Assembly (NCBI GenBank): GCA_017453605.1
Contig: JAFTEP010000160.1
Span: 1 to 12,943 of the forward strand
From: Clostridia bacterium
GTDB lineage: Bacteria; Bacillota; Clostridia; Oscillospirales; SIG627
DNA length: 12,943 bases
Reading direction: 5' to 3'
Shown here one piece after another: positions 7,032 through 12,943 of this stretch. The notes beneath the pieces were generated by a model, which saw nothing but the letters and a program-made list of their open reading frames with translations, had not been told where the DNA came from and did not search any database. Positions within the stretch are counted from its first letter, which is position 1. Every line of letters begins with the position of its first letter. A program made the position numbers and the translations under genes.

Positions 7032-7896
7032 AAAAAAGCGCCTCGGAAAGTTCTTTTATTTTTTCGAGCGTCAGTGTTTCTCCTCTGACTCCCGGGTCTA
7101 TTCCGGCCTTATTCAGCGCTTCGAGAAGTTTTTCTCTTTTGAACTCTCCTTTGAAGAATGATTCGAGCGAGTTCAAAAGAGTTTTTCTTCTCTGTGCAAA
7201 AGACGCCCTTATCACCCTCAGAAAAAGCCTTTCGTCCGTCGGGACGACGGGCTTTTTGCCGTTGTAGGGGGATAGTCTTATAACGGTGGACGTCACCTTG
7301 GGTCTCGGCATGAAGCTTCCCGCCTGAACGTCGAAAAGTTTTTTTACCGAAGCGTAATAGTTTACGGCGGCGCTGACCGATCCGTATTCGGCCTGCCCGG
7401 GACTTGCCGCAAGACGCTGAGCGACTTCCTTTTGCATCATCAGTACAAGCGAATCAAATTCCGCCCCGCTCTCTAAAAGCCTCATTATGACTTCGCTCGT
7501 GATATAGTAGGGGAGATTTGCGCAGACCGAAACGCTCATACCGCAAAACTCTTTTTCTAACATTGACTTGAAATCGACTTTCAGTGCGTCTTCGTTAAAA
7601 ACCCTGACGTTTTCTTTGCCGCAAAGTGTCTTTTCGAGTATCGGGATAAGCCTTTTGTCGATCTCGATCGAAACGACTTTGTCAAATCTCTCGGCAAGTT
7701 TTGCCGTCAGACTTCCGATCCCCGGCCCGATCTCGACGCAGCCGATCGGTTCAGACCTGTTTTCGGGGACCGCCGCGTCGGCGATCTTTTCGACGACGGC
7801 TTCGTTAATAAGAAAATTCTGGCCGTACTGCTTAGAAAAAGTGAATCCGGCGTCTTTTATTATTTCGATTATCCCGGTCGGCGTATATAGATCCAT
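7030..7896 (-). CDS. rsmA: 16S rRNA (adenine1518-N6/adenine1519-N6)-dimethyltransferase
   Basis: RsmA (KsgA) dimethylates two adjacent adenines in the 3' terminal helix of 16S rRNA using S-adenosylmethionine, a late step of 30S assembly. The protein has 288 residues, a normal length. SKQYGQNFLIN (21-31) is the conserved N-terminal motif, VEIGPGIGSLT (54-64) is SAM motif I, IEID (77-80) is the ribose-binding acidic motif, and NLPYYIT (127-133) is the catalytic motif IV. The C-terminal helical domain includes SFAQRRKTLLNSL, typical of the family. The start ATG at 7896 has a weak GGTGG-like ribosome binding site close by, directly below a GC-rich hairpin (7911-7942). It follows thrS by 60 bases with no obvious promoter between, so cotranscription is likely. 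Confidence 0.96.
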   Translation of the reverse strand: MDLYTPTGIIEIIKDAGFTFSKQYGQNFLINEAVVEKIADAAVPENRSEPIGCVEIGPGIGSLTAKLAERFDKVVSIEIDKRLIPILEKTLCGKENVRVFNEDALKVDFKSMLEKEFCGMSVSVCANLPYYITSEVIMRLLESGAEFDSLVLMMQKEVAQRLAASPGQAEYGSVSAAVNYYASVKKLFDVQAGSFMPRPKVTSTVIRLSPYNGKKPVVPTDERLFLRVIRASFAQRRKTLLNSLESFFKGEFKREKLLEALNKAGIDPGVRGETLTLEKIKELSEALF

Positions 7897-7910
7897 TTTC
7901 CCACCCGTTG

Positions 7911-7942
7911 ACTAATGCCCCCGTTTAAAGCGGGGGCATAGT
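7911..7942 (-). other. GC-rich hairpin between thrS and rsmA
   Basis: ATGCCCCCG (7915-7923) and CGGGGGCAT (7931-7939) pair perfectly around a seven-base loop. ACT/AGT extends the stem by three pairs past one bulged A. Read on the minus strand, no T-run follows, so it is not a standard intrinsic terminator. It begins about 14 bases after the thrS stop and ends 14 bases before the rsmA start, next to the rsmA ribosome binding site. It may protect the thrS 3' end, attenuate, or modulate rsmA translation. Confidence 0.75.
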
Positions 7943-7956
7943 TTGGTTTAATATTT

Positions 7957-9717
7957 TCAGAAGCTCCCGGCGAGGTCGAGAGTGTGAGAATCGACCTCTT
8001 CCTTTGCTTTTTTGAAGAAGCTGTCGAGCGGCACGTCCATAAGATTGTCCTTGACGCCTCTGACGTTGACGGAGACCGTGTTTTCGCTCGCTTCCTTGTC
8101 GCCGACGACGAGGATGTAGGGAGTTCTCATGAGCTTGAACTTCTTGATCTTGTTCTTCATGTTCTGATCGGTGTAGTCGACTTCGAATCTGAAGCCTTCG
8201 TCCATAAGCCTGTCGGCGATCTTCTTTGCGTAATCGTTATGCTCCGGACGGATCGGAACGACGGCGACCTGAGTCGGCGCGAGCCAGAAGGGGAAGTGTC
8301 CCTTGAAGTGCTCGGTGATGATCCCGATGAATCTTTCGAGTGAACCGAAGATCGCTCTGTGGATCATGACGGGGCGCTTGAGAGTACCGTCCTCGGCGAC
8401 GTATTTCAGATCGAAGTTCAGCGGGAGCTGGAAGTCGAGCTGAATCGTGCCCATCTGCCACTGTCTTCCGAGGCAGTCCTTCATTCCGAGATCGATCTTG
8501 GGCCCGTAGAACGCGCCGTCGCCCTCGTTGATCTCGAAGTTCTCCGAGCCAAATTTGTGTTCGAGGATCGTCTTGAGAGACTGCTCGGCTTTGTCCCACA
8601 GCGAGATCTCGCCCATGAAGTCCTCGGGTCTCGTAGAGAGCTCAGCGGTGTAGGTGAGACCGAAGGTTCCGTAGATCGACTTTGCGATGTCCATGATATC
8701 GCTGATCTCGCTCTCGATCTGATCCTCGCTCAGGAAGATGTGTGCGTCGTCCTGATGGAACTCCTGCACTCTGAACAGACCGTTCAGTTCGCCGGACTTT
8801 TCTCTTCTGTGGATTATATCGCTCTGTGAGAACCTTAAAGGAAGTTCCTTATAGCTTCTGCCGCGGCTGGCGAAAACCTTTATGGAGTTGGGGCAGTTCA
8901 TCGGCTTCATCGCGTAGGTCGTGTTCTCGTCGATCGGCACGATGAACATTCCGCTCTGATAGTGAGCCCAGTGACCGCTGGTGACCCAGAGCTGCTTCTC
9001 GCTGAGGACCGGCCCGGAGATCTCCTGATAGCCGTGTCTGATATGGACGCCTCTCCAGTATTCGAGCAGAGCGTTATACATCGCCCAGCCCTTGGGGAGC
9101 CAGTAGGGCATACCGGGAGCGGTCTCGTGGAACATGAACAGCTCCATTTCCTGACCGAGCTTCTTGTGGTCGCGCTCGAGAGCTTCTCTTATCATATCAA
9201 GATGCTCTTTGAGCTGATTCTTGTCGGGATACGCGTAGACGTAGATCCTCTGGAGCTGATCGTTCTTCTCGCTTCCTCTCCAGTAAGAACCCGAGCTCGA
9301 CTTGATCTGGAACGCGACGCTCATGAGCTCCTGAGAGTTTTCGACGTGCGGACCTCTGCACAGATCGACAAAATCGTCGCCGGTGTAGTAGATCGAGATC
9401 GTCTCGCCCTCGGGCAGATCGTTTATAAGCTCGGTCTTGTATTTCTGATCCTTGAAGAGACAGAGCGCTTCATCGCGGCTGATCTCTTTGCGGGTCCAGA
9501 CCTCTCTGCGCTTCAGGATCTCCCTCATCTTGTTCTCGATGGCGGCAAAGTCGTCCTTGCCGATCATGTGATCGAGACGGAAATCGTAGTAGAAGCCTTC
9601 GTCGACCTGCGGTCCGATCGCATACTGCACGTCCTTACCGTAGAGCTCGATGACGGCTTTTGCAAGGATATGAGCCATGGAATGGCGGTAGTTTTTGAGA
9701 AATTCTTCTTTTTCCAT
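7957..9717 (-). CDS. thrS: threonyl-tRNA synthetase, TGS-less form
   Basis: The enzyme charges tRNA-Thr with threonine. At 586 residues it is shorter than the usual 640 or so because it begins directly at the editing domain (KNYRHSMAHILAKA) and lacks the N-terminal TGS domain. Editing-site residues are H12 and H16 (HSMAH) and C120 and H124 (CRGPH). The class II catalytic core has motif 2 around IIHRREKSGELNGLFRVQEF (301-320) and motif 3 around MIHRAIFGSLERFIG (451-465). Zinc ligands are C275 (KPMNCPNS), H326 (DDAHIF) and H453. The anticodon-binding domain (about 480-575) contains VAVVPIRPEH. The start is fixed by GGAGG eight bases before ATG, and no in-frame TGS coding lies upstream in the 139-base gap. 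No T-box leader is visible, although T-boxes are common for this gene in Firmicutes. rsmA follows in the same direction. Confidence 0.96.
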   Translation of the reverse strand: MEKEEFLKNYRHSMAHILAKAVIELYGKDVQYAIGPQVDEGFYYDFRLDHMIGKDDFAAIENKMREILKRREVWTRKEISRDEALCLFKDQKYKTELINDLPEGETISIYYTGDDFVDLCRGPHVENSQELMSVAFQIKSSSGSYWRGSEKNDQLQRIYVYAYPDKNQLKEHLDMIREALERDHKKLGQEMELFMFHETAPGMPYWLPKGWAMYNALLEYWRGVHIRHGYQEISGPVLSEKQLWVTSGHWAHYQSGMFIVPIDENTTYAMKPMNCPNSIKVFASRGRSYKELPLRFSQSDIIHRREKSGELNGLFRVQEFHQDDAHIFLSEDQIESEISDIMDIAKSIYGTFGLTYTAELSTRPEDFMGEISLWDKAEQSLKTILEHKFGSENFEINEGDGAFYGPKIDLGMKDCLGRQWQMGTIQLDFQLPLNFDLKYVAEDGTLKRPVMIHRAIFGSLERFIGIITEHFKGHFPFWLAPTQVAVVPIRPEHNDYAKKIADRLMDEGFRFEVDYTDQNMKNKIKKFKLMRTPYILVVGDKEASENTVSVNVRGVKDNLMDVPLDSFFKKAKEEVDSHTLDLAGSF

Positions 9718-9792
9718 TTGTAATTCCTCCGAATTCAGATGCTTTTAAGTGTCTTTTTTGATTTTTTGGCGCTTTCTTAAATAATTATAGAT

Positions 9793-9821
9793 ATATTATC
9801 ACAAAATCACGGGATTTTCAA
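9793..9821 (-). promoter_or_regulatory. promoter for thrS
   Basis: On the minus strand TTGAAA (9816-9821) and TAATAT (9793-9798) are 17 bases apart, with TGA before the -10 giving an extended -10 motif. The resulting leader is about 70 bases and AT-rich. It is too short for a T-box, and the T-box signature (GGTGGNACCGCG-like) is absent. Confidence 0.7.
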
Positions 9822-9856
9822 CAGTGAAAAACCATTTTTTGCGGAAAATCAGTTCA

Positions 9857-10657
9857 TCAAACTCCGAAAGCGCTGTAATAATGCCTTATGTTCATATCTT
9901 CGGGCATATCCAGCCCGTGAGAACCGCATCCGCCGTCGATCTCGTGGCAGCCGTGATCCATCACAAATCCCGCGAGAGTGCGGTGATCCTTCCAGAGATT
10001 TGAGATCATCTCGGCAAACGTTCCGAACTGACGTGAATTCGCTTTCAGCTCGGCGAGGGCGATCGGCGCCTCGGGCCCGAACTTGTGCATCGTGGAGTCG
10101 TAATTTCCGTTGTAGACAGCGTAAAAATCGTATTTATCCTCTACGATGAGTTGAGCAGCTTTCGCGTTCACTTCCTCATAAGTGTCGAAAATGAAATAGT
10201 CCATGTCCCTTTCAAGATAGATCTTCGACATACTGCAGCCGTTCACGGCGACGATCACGGGCTTTTTGCCGGCTCTTATCAGAGCGTCGAAGATTGTGTC
10301 GATCTTTATGACGGGCTTTGCGTAAGCCTTTATCCCGTGCACGTCAGGCAAAGCTCCGGTGTAGATCGTGCCGTAGCAGACCGGTGTCACGCAGGGCATC
10401 ACTGAACGGTAGGGGAGTTCGATCTGCGAACGGGAAGTCACTTCGCTTATGAACTGCGGGTATTTTTCGACGATCCATTCGGCGACGGCGTCGGGATTAT
10501 ACATAAAGATCCTGTCAGCCTTTTTATCGGAGAACTTTTCGTCGATGAACTTTTTCAGTCTTTCGTCGGGCGCGTTTGCCTGACGGGGCGGCTCGATCCC
10601 GAGAGCATAGCACAAAGCGGAGCAGATCGAGTCGATAGAAGCTCTGTTTTCTTTCAT
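9857..10657 (-). CDS. alkaline-phosphatase-superfamily phosphodiesterase/pyrophosphatase, substrate unknown
   Basis: The 266-residue protein belongs to the type I phosphodiesterase/nucleotide pyrophosphatase family (PF01663) within the alkaline phosphatase fold. Likely two-metal site residues are Asp56 (MYNPDAVAEW), the nucleophile Thr91 (PCVTPVCYGTIYTG), Asp187 and His191 (GNYDSTMHKFGP), Asp234 and His235 (VMDHGCHE), and His247 (CGSHG). No signal peptide or membrane segment is seen, so it is probably cytoplasmic. The start is ATG at 10657, with AAGGAG five bases upstream; an upstream in-frame ATG would add 28 residues running into the tRNA terminator and is rejected. It lies between the tRNA-Ser terminator and thrS. 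I cannot name its substrate: nucleotide sugars, dinucleotides and phosphonates are all handled by this family. Confidence 0.82.
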   Translation of the reverse strand: MKENRASIDSICSALCYALGIEPPRQANAPDERLKKFIDEKFSDKKADRIFMYNPDAVAEWIVEKYPQFISEVTSRSQIELPYRSVMPCVTPVCYGTIYTGALPDVHGIKAYAKPVIKIDTIFDALIRAGKKPVIVAVNGCSMSKIYLERDMDYFIFDTYEEVNAKAAQLIVEDKYDFYAVYNGNYDSTMHKFGPEAPIALAELKANSRQFGTFAEMISNLWKDHRTLAGFVMDHGCHEIDGGCGSHGLDMPEDMNIRHYYSAFGV

Positions 10658-10706
10658 AATATCTCCTTTTCGAGAGAAAACTGACGGTTTATGATCAATA
10701 CAGTTG

Positions 10707-10747
10707 AAAAAAGCGCCTTTTGTCACTTGGACAAAAGGCACTTTTTT
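10707..10747. terminator. bidirectional-looking terminator of tRNA-Ser
   Basis: GCGCCTTTTGTC (10713-10724) pairs with GACAAAAGGCAC (10730-10741), one G-T pair, around a five-base loop, and the stem is flanked by six A and six T. The hairpin starts just past the tRNA 3' end on the minus strand. The flanking A/T runs make it a terminator in either direction. Confidence 0.9.
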
Positions 10748-10749
10748 CT

Positions 10750-10841
10750 TGGCGGAAAGATAGGGATTCGAACCCTAGTTCGGGGACTACCCGAAACACG
10801 ATTTCCAGTCGTGCGCCTTAGACCAGCTCAGCCATCTTTCC
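10750..10841 (-). tRNA. tRNA-Ser (anticodon GGA)
   Basis: Read on the minus strand, the acceptor stem GGAAAGA/TCTTTCC is perfect, with discriminator G and an encoded CCA (10750-10752). The D arm contains GCTGGTCTAAGGC, the anticodon arm is CACGA-CTGGAAA-TCGTG with anticodon GGA (reads UCC and UCU), a long class II variable arm contains GTTTCGGGTAGTCCCCGAAC, and the T arm is TAGGG-TTCGAAT-CCCTA. The long variable arm and anticodon identify serine. It has its own promoter and terminator and is therefore a single-gene unit. Confidence 0.96.
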
Positions 10842-10873
10842 GTTTGTGAACGGCTCAACCTGTCACAAAAGTT

Positions 10874-10902
10874 ATTATACAGTATCATTTTCAAAAAATC
10901 AA
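10874..10902 (-). promoter_or_regulatory. promoter for tRNA-Ser
   Basis: On the minus strand TTGATT (10897-10902) and a perfect TATAAT (10874-10879) are 17 bases apart, placing the start of transcription about 25-30 bases before the mature tRNA 5' end. The boxes are identical to those of rpmE. Confidence 0.85.
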
Positions 10903-10994
10903 GTCTTTTTTCAAAAATTCTGAGAAAAATGTCTCACTTTCGGCTCTCAGGCTATTAAAGTCGCTTTTTTTCGCGATTATTTTGTTTTCATCCC

Positions 10995-11023
10995 TTGACT
11001 ATTCGCGTCATTAGTCATAAAAT
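10995..11023 (+). promoter_or_regulatory. promoter for ygjV-like gene
   Basis: TTGACT (10995-11000) and TAAAAT (11018-11023) are 17 bases apart. A six-base inverted repeat TGACTA (10996-11001) / TAGTCA (11012-11017) with a 10-base spacer fills the interval between the two boxes and overlaps the -35, which is a classic place for a repressor operator. The half-site centres are 16 bases apart. Confidence 0.75.
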
Positions 11024-11054
11024 ACTCTTGTTTTATCAGAAGGAGGGGAGAGCG

Positions 11055-11738
11055 TTGCCGGATTCCGCTGCAGTTTTTATCATTGCTCAGATCATCGGTT
11101 TTGTCGGTTTGAGTCTGAACCTTCTGTCTTTTCAGCAGAGGGATCAGAAAAAGCTCATCATGATCCAGTTTTTCGGCGCGACGGTCTTCGCCGTTCATTT
11201 CGGCCTGCTCGGCGCGGTTTCCGGCTGCATCCTCAACGTCGTCGGGATCCTGCGCGCCTTCGTTTATTACAACAAGAATAAAAAGTGGGCCTCACACGGG
11301 GTGTGGCTTTATATCTTCATTTTCCTCTATTTTGTATGCTACGCATTGAGCTTTCTCGTTTTCTCTACTGAACCGACTTTGAAAAACTTCATCCTCGAAT
11401 TGCTCCCCGTGATCGGCATGACCTCCCTCAATATCGGATATACGATGAAAAAGGCCTCTCACGTCAGGATAACGGGACTTATCTGTTCTCCCTCCTGGCT
11501 CGTCTACAACGCTTTCAGGCAATCCTGGCCGGGAGTTCTGACGGAGGTCCTTTCGATCGTTTCCATCATCGTGGGTATGATCCGTCTCGACAGGAAAACT
11601 TCAGCTCAGGAACCCGTCTCTGAAGATGAGGCAAAATGGAGTCCTTACATTCCTGTGCTCAGTATTTTCATTTTCAACCCCGAACAAATGATCCGCGCGA
11701 TTCGGCACTTTTTGAGAAATTTTTTAATTTTCCATTGA
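11055..11738 (+). CDS. YgjV-like multi-spanning inner membrane protein
   Basis: A 227-residue polytopic membrane protein. TTG at 11055 is the start: AGGAGG lies about eight bases upstream, and the longer frame opens at 10995, inside the -35 box, so it cannot be the translation start. The sequence opens with IIAQIIGFVGLSLNLLSFQQRDQKKLI, followed by hydrophobic stretches consistent with about six or seven membrane segments; SQ/QR turn elements and small paired helices recall the YgjV family (PF10688), which has no established function. A polar stretch (DRKTSAQEPVSEDEAKW) precedes a C-terminal amphipathic or hydrophobic tail rich in Phe and Arg. The stop codon lies inside the -35 box of the next promoter. 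Family assignment rests on the N-terminal pattern; function is unknown. Confidence 0.75.
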   Translation: MPDSAAVFIIAQIIGFVGLSLNLLSFQQRDQKKLIMIQFFGATVFAVHFGLLGAVSGCILNVVGILRAFVYYNKNKKWASHGVWLYIFIFLYFVCYALSFLVFSTEPTLKNFILELLPVIGMTSLNIGYTMKKASHVRITGLICSPSWLVYNAFRQSWPGVLTEVLSIVSIIVGMIRLDRKTSAQEPVSEDEAKWSPYIPVLSIFIFNPEQMIRAIRHFLRNFLIFH

Positions 11739-11763
11739 CTTGAGCCGTTTTGTATGTTATTAT
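11735..11763 (+). promoter_or_regulatory. promoter for Pro/Gln-repeat protein gene
   Basis: TTGACT (11735-11740) and TATTAT (11758-11763) are 17 bases apart, with TGT directly before the -10 as an extended -10 element. The -35 box overlaps the stop codon (11736-11738) of the upstream gene. The leader is about 75 bases and AT-rich. Confidence 0.82.
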
Positions 11764-11845
11764 ATAAACACAAAAAGTGCAGGCATTATTATGTCTTCTG
11801 TTCATATAATATGTCTGTAACTAAATTATTTTAACGGAGGTTATT

Positions 11846-12751
11846 ATGAACGGTCAGTATAATCCCAACCCCGGTCAGGCTCCTCAGCAGCCCCAGTACC
11901 AGGCACCTCAGCAGCCTCAGTATCAGCCGCCCCAGCAGCCTCAGCCTCAGTATCAGCCGCCTCAGCAGCCCCAGTATCAGGCTCCTCAGGCACCTCAGCA
12001 GCCCGCTTCCCCGAAGGCGCAGATCCCCGTGAAGCTCATCGCCTGCATCGGCGGCGCCGTTGTCGCTCTCGTTGTTCTCATTCTCATCATCAGCTCTTGC
12101 GGCGGCGGCGGTTTTATGAACCCGATCAATAAGATGATCGAGATCGAAAACAAGAAGTCCGTCAATTTAAGCCAGTCAATCGACGCCGCGACCAACGGAT
12201 TTATGGCTTCCGATTTCAAGACCCTCTACAACGACCTCAAAAAACTCGAGGATTACAAGGATGCCGACGATAAAGCAAAAGAGTCCGCTGAAGACGCTTA
12301 CAAAGCACTTCAGGATGAGTACGGCGACAACTTCCATATTTCTTTCAACAAGGAAGAACAGGACAAGATCGAGTCCAAGGATCTGAAATCCGTCAGGGAC
12401 AACCTCCGCAGCCAGGGCGAGTCTCTCGCGGAATCCCTCAAGAGCTACAAAGATCTTTCCAACACCGAAAAGGGCGAACTCGCCGATAAGTTCGACGTCA
12501 AGAAGGCCGACCTCGACAAGATCTACAACGACCTCAAGAAGATCGCTGATACTATCAAAAATGTCAAGATCGACGAAGGTTATGAAGTCGGCGGGACCAT
12601 TAAGATCACCGGCAAGGAACTTGACGAGCCCGACGAGACCCATACGAGCTTCGAAGTCTACAAGGTCAACGGCACCTGGGTTCAGCTCGATACTTTCAGA
12701 GGTTTGCTCCGCTTTGCAAGCAGCATCGCCAATCAATACCTTAACGCTTAA
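11846..12751 (+). CDS. unrecognised membrane protein with N-terminal Pro/Gln/Tyr repeats
   Basis: I do not recognise this 301-residue protein. ATG at 11846 follows a strong GGAGG by five bases. Residues 1-57 are Pro/Gln/Tyr-rich, built from eight-residue units (QAPQQPQY, QPPQQPQY). A single membrane segment spans about 62-83 and ends in SSCGGGG. Residues 90-245 are charged and helical, rich in Lys, Asp, Glu and Leu (for example TLYNDLKKLEDYKDADDK at 126-143 and a similar KIYNDLKKI at 225-233), suggesting coiled coils or a helical bundle. The last 55 residues look like a small beta domain (GYEVGGTIKITGKEL, SFEVYKVNGTWVQLDTF). With no signal peptide, the Pro/Gln tail should be cytoplasmic and the rest outside. 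The repeated YNDLKK motif hints at internal duplication. A lipoprotein gene follows after 82 bases. Confidence 0.85.
   Translation: MNGQYNPNPGQAPQQPQYQAPQQPQYQPPQQPQPQYQPPQQPQYQAPQAPQQPASPKAQIPVKLIACIGGAVVALVVLILIISSCGGGGFMNPINKMIEIENKKSVNLSQSIDAATNGFMASDFKTLYNDLKKLEDYKDADDKAKESAEDAYKALQDEYGDNFHISFNKEEQDKIESKDLKSVRDNLRSQGESLAESLKSYKDLSNTEKGELADKFDVKKADLDKIYNDLKKIADTIKNVKIDEGYEVGGTIKITGKELDEPDETHTSFEVYKVNGTWVQLDTFRGLLRFASSIANQYLNA
11876..12001 (+). repeat. 24-bp coding tandem repeat (Pro/Gln tract)
   Basis: Four imperfect copies of a roughly 24-base unit encode QxPQQPQY (x is A or P), one copy being expanded by Pro-Gln, followed by a degenerate fifth. Codons differ between copies (CAG constant, CCT/CCC and TAC/TAT varying), so the array is not a fresh duplication. 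It is protein-coding, not a CRISPR or mobile repeat. Confidence 0.85.
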
Positions 12752-12766
12752 GATCGATTGACTTCA

Positions 12767-12801
12767 AATTCCGGGAGGCGCCCGACGCACCTCCCGGAAT
12801 T
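12767..12801 (+). other. 12-bp perfect hairpin between the repeat protein and lipoprotein genes
   Basis: AATTCCGGGAGG (12767-12778) pairs exactly with CCTCCCGGAATT (12790-12801) across an 11-base loop. It is followed by CTGTATAAAACGG rather than a T-run, so an intrinsic terminator is doubtful. It lies 15 bases after the stop and 32 before the next ATG. A leaky terminator or an RNA stability/processing element that tunes the two products is possible. Confidence 0.7.
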
Positions 12802-12833
12802 CTGTATAAAACGGTGAAAAAACGGAGGAAATA

Positions 12834-12943
12834 ATGAAAACCATCAAAAAACTTCTCGCGGCTGTTCTCGTCGTCATCCTTATCCTGAGCGCCGTGTCTT
12901 GCACGCTTTTCGGAGGCGGCTCCGGCAGCTCCGGCAAAGACGA
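12834..12943 (+). CDS. lipoprotein, 3' partial
   Basis: Thirty-six codons are visible before the window ends. GGAGG lies five bases before the ATG, the same arrangement as in the upstream gene. The N-terminus KK followed by a hydrophobic stretch (LLAAVLVVILILS) and AVS-C at residue 23 forms a type II signal peptide with an acceptable lipobox, then a Gly/Ser-rich spacer (GGGSGSSGKD). It would be anchored in the outer leaflet of the membrane. No function can be inferred from this much. It is likely cotranscribed with the Pro/Gln-repeat gene, since no promoter is seen between them. Confidence 0.85.
   Translation, partial: MKTIKKLLAAVLVVILILSAVSCTLFGGGSGSSGKD

Noticed and set aside
8962..9723. 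A 253-codon plus-strand open frame antisense to thrS
   Set aside because: It overlaps almost wholly with thrS, which has full family motifs; its composition is what the complement of Glu/Lys/Asp-rich coding gives.
9718..9856. Possible T-box riboswitch ahead of thrS
   Set aside because: The interval is only 139 bases with no GGTGG/ACCGCG antiterminator motif, no terminator stem with T-run and no specifier loop.
10920..10985. Short inverted repeats (CTGAGA/TCTCAG, TCGC/GCGA) between tRNA-Ser and the ygjV-like gene
   Set aside because: Stems are four to six pairs with long loops and no consistent placement; they look like chance in an AT-rich spacer.
12176..12736. A 186-codon minus-strand frame opposite the Pro/Gln-repeat gene
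   Set aside because: It is rich in Val, Leu and Phe as the complement of Lys/Asp/Glu codons would be, and lacks a plausible start signal. The plus-strand gene has promoter and ribosome binding site.

Overview
The window is a stretch of ordinary chromosome from a low- to mid-GC Firmicute, most likely a member of the Clostridia and plausibly the Oscillospirales. The evidence is a YtvI-type membrane protein, a ParC-like topoisomerase A subunit of the clostridial kind, a threonyl-tRNA synthetase without a TGS domain, strong GGAGG ribosome binding sites, TTG starts, and sigma-A promoters that match consensus with 17-base spacers. The phylum is fairly safe; the order is a guess. I see no phage, transposase, CRISPR array, toxin system or defence system.

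Left part (1-6974, all rightward): the 3' part of a YtvI/AI-2E-type membrane protein; rpmE (ribosomal protein L31) with its own promoter and terminator; hflX (ribosome-associated GTPase) followed by an orphan ParC/GyrA-like topoisomerase subunit with no recognisable promoter of its own; then a second promoter driving a membrane-anchored VanY-type D,D-carboxypeptidase and nrdR (repressor of ribonucleotide reductase genes) 17 bases later. A perfect 12-bp hairpin ends this block and also serves the opposing genes.

Middle part (7030-10841, all leftward): read in transcription order, tRNA-Ser(GGA) with promoter and terminator, an alkaline-phosphatase-superfamily phosphodiesterase of unknown substrate, thrS with its own promoter and no T-box, and rsmA (16S rRNA dimethyltransferase). 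thrS and rsmA are 60 bases apart, separated by a GC-rich hairpin. This part is translation-centred: tRNA charging, rRNA maturation and a tRNA gene.

Right part (10995-12943, rightward): a YgjV-like multi-spanning membrane protein whose promoter contains an inverted repeat, then a separate promoter driving an unrecognised Pro/Gln-repeat membrane protein, a perfect 12-bp hairpin, and the first 36 codons of a lipoprotein that runs off the window. This last pair is the least explained content here.

Most of the window is housekeeping. The points worth a second look are the orphan topoisomerase subunit (with Ala where quinolone-sensitive enzymes usually have Ser), the VanY-NrdR transcription unit, the two GC-rich hairpins without U-tracts, the operator-like repeat in the ygjV promoter, and the Pro/Gln-repeat protein with its lipoprotein neighbour.
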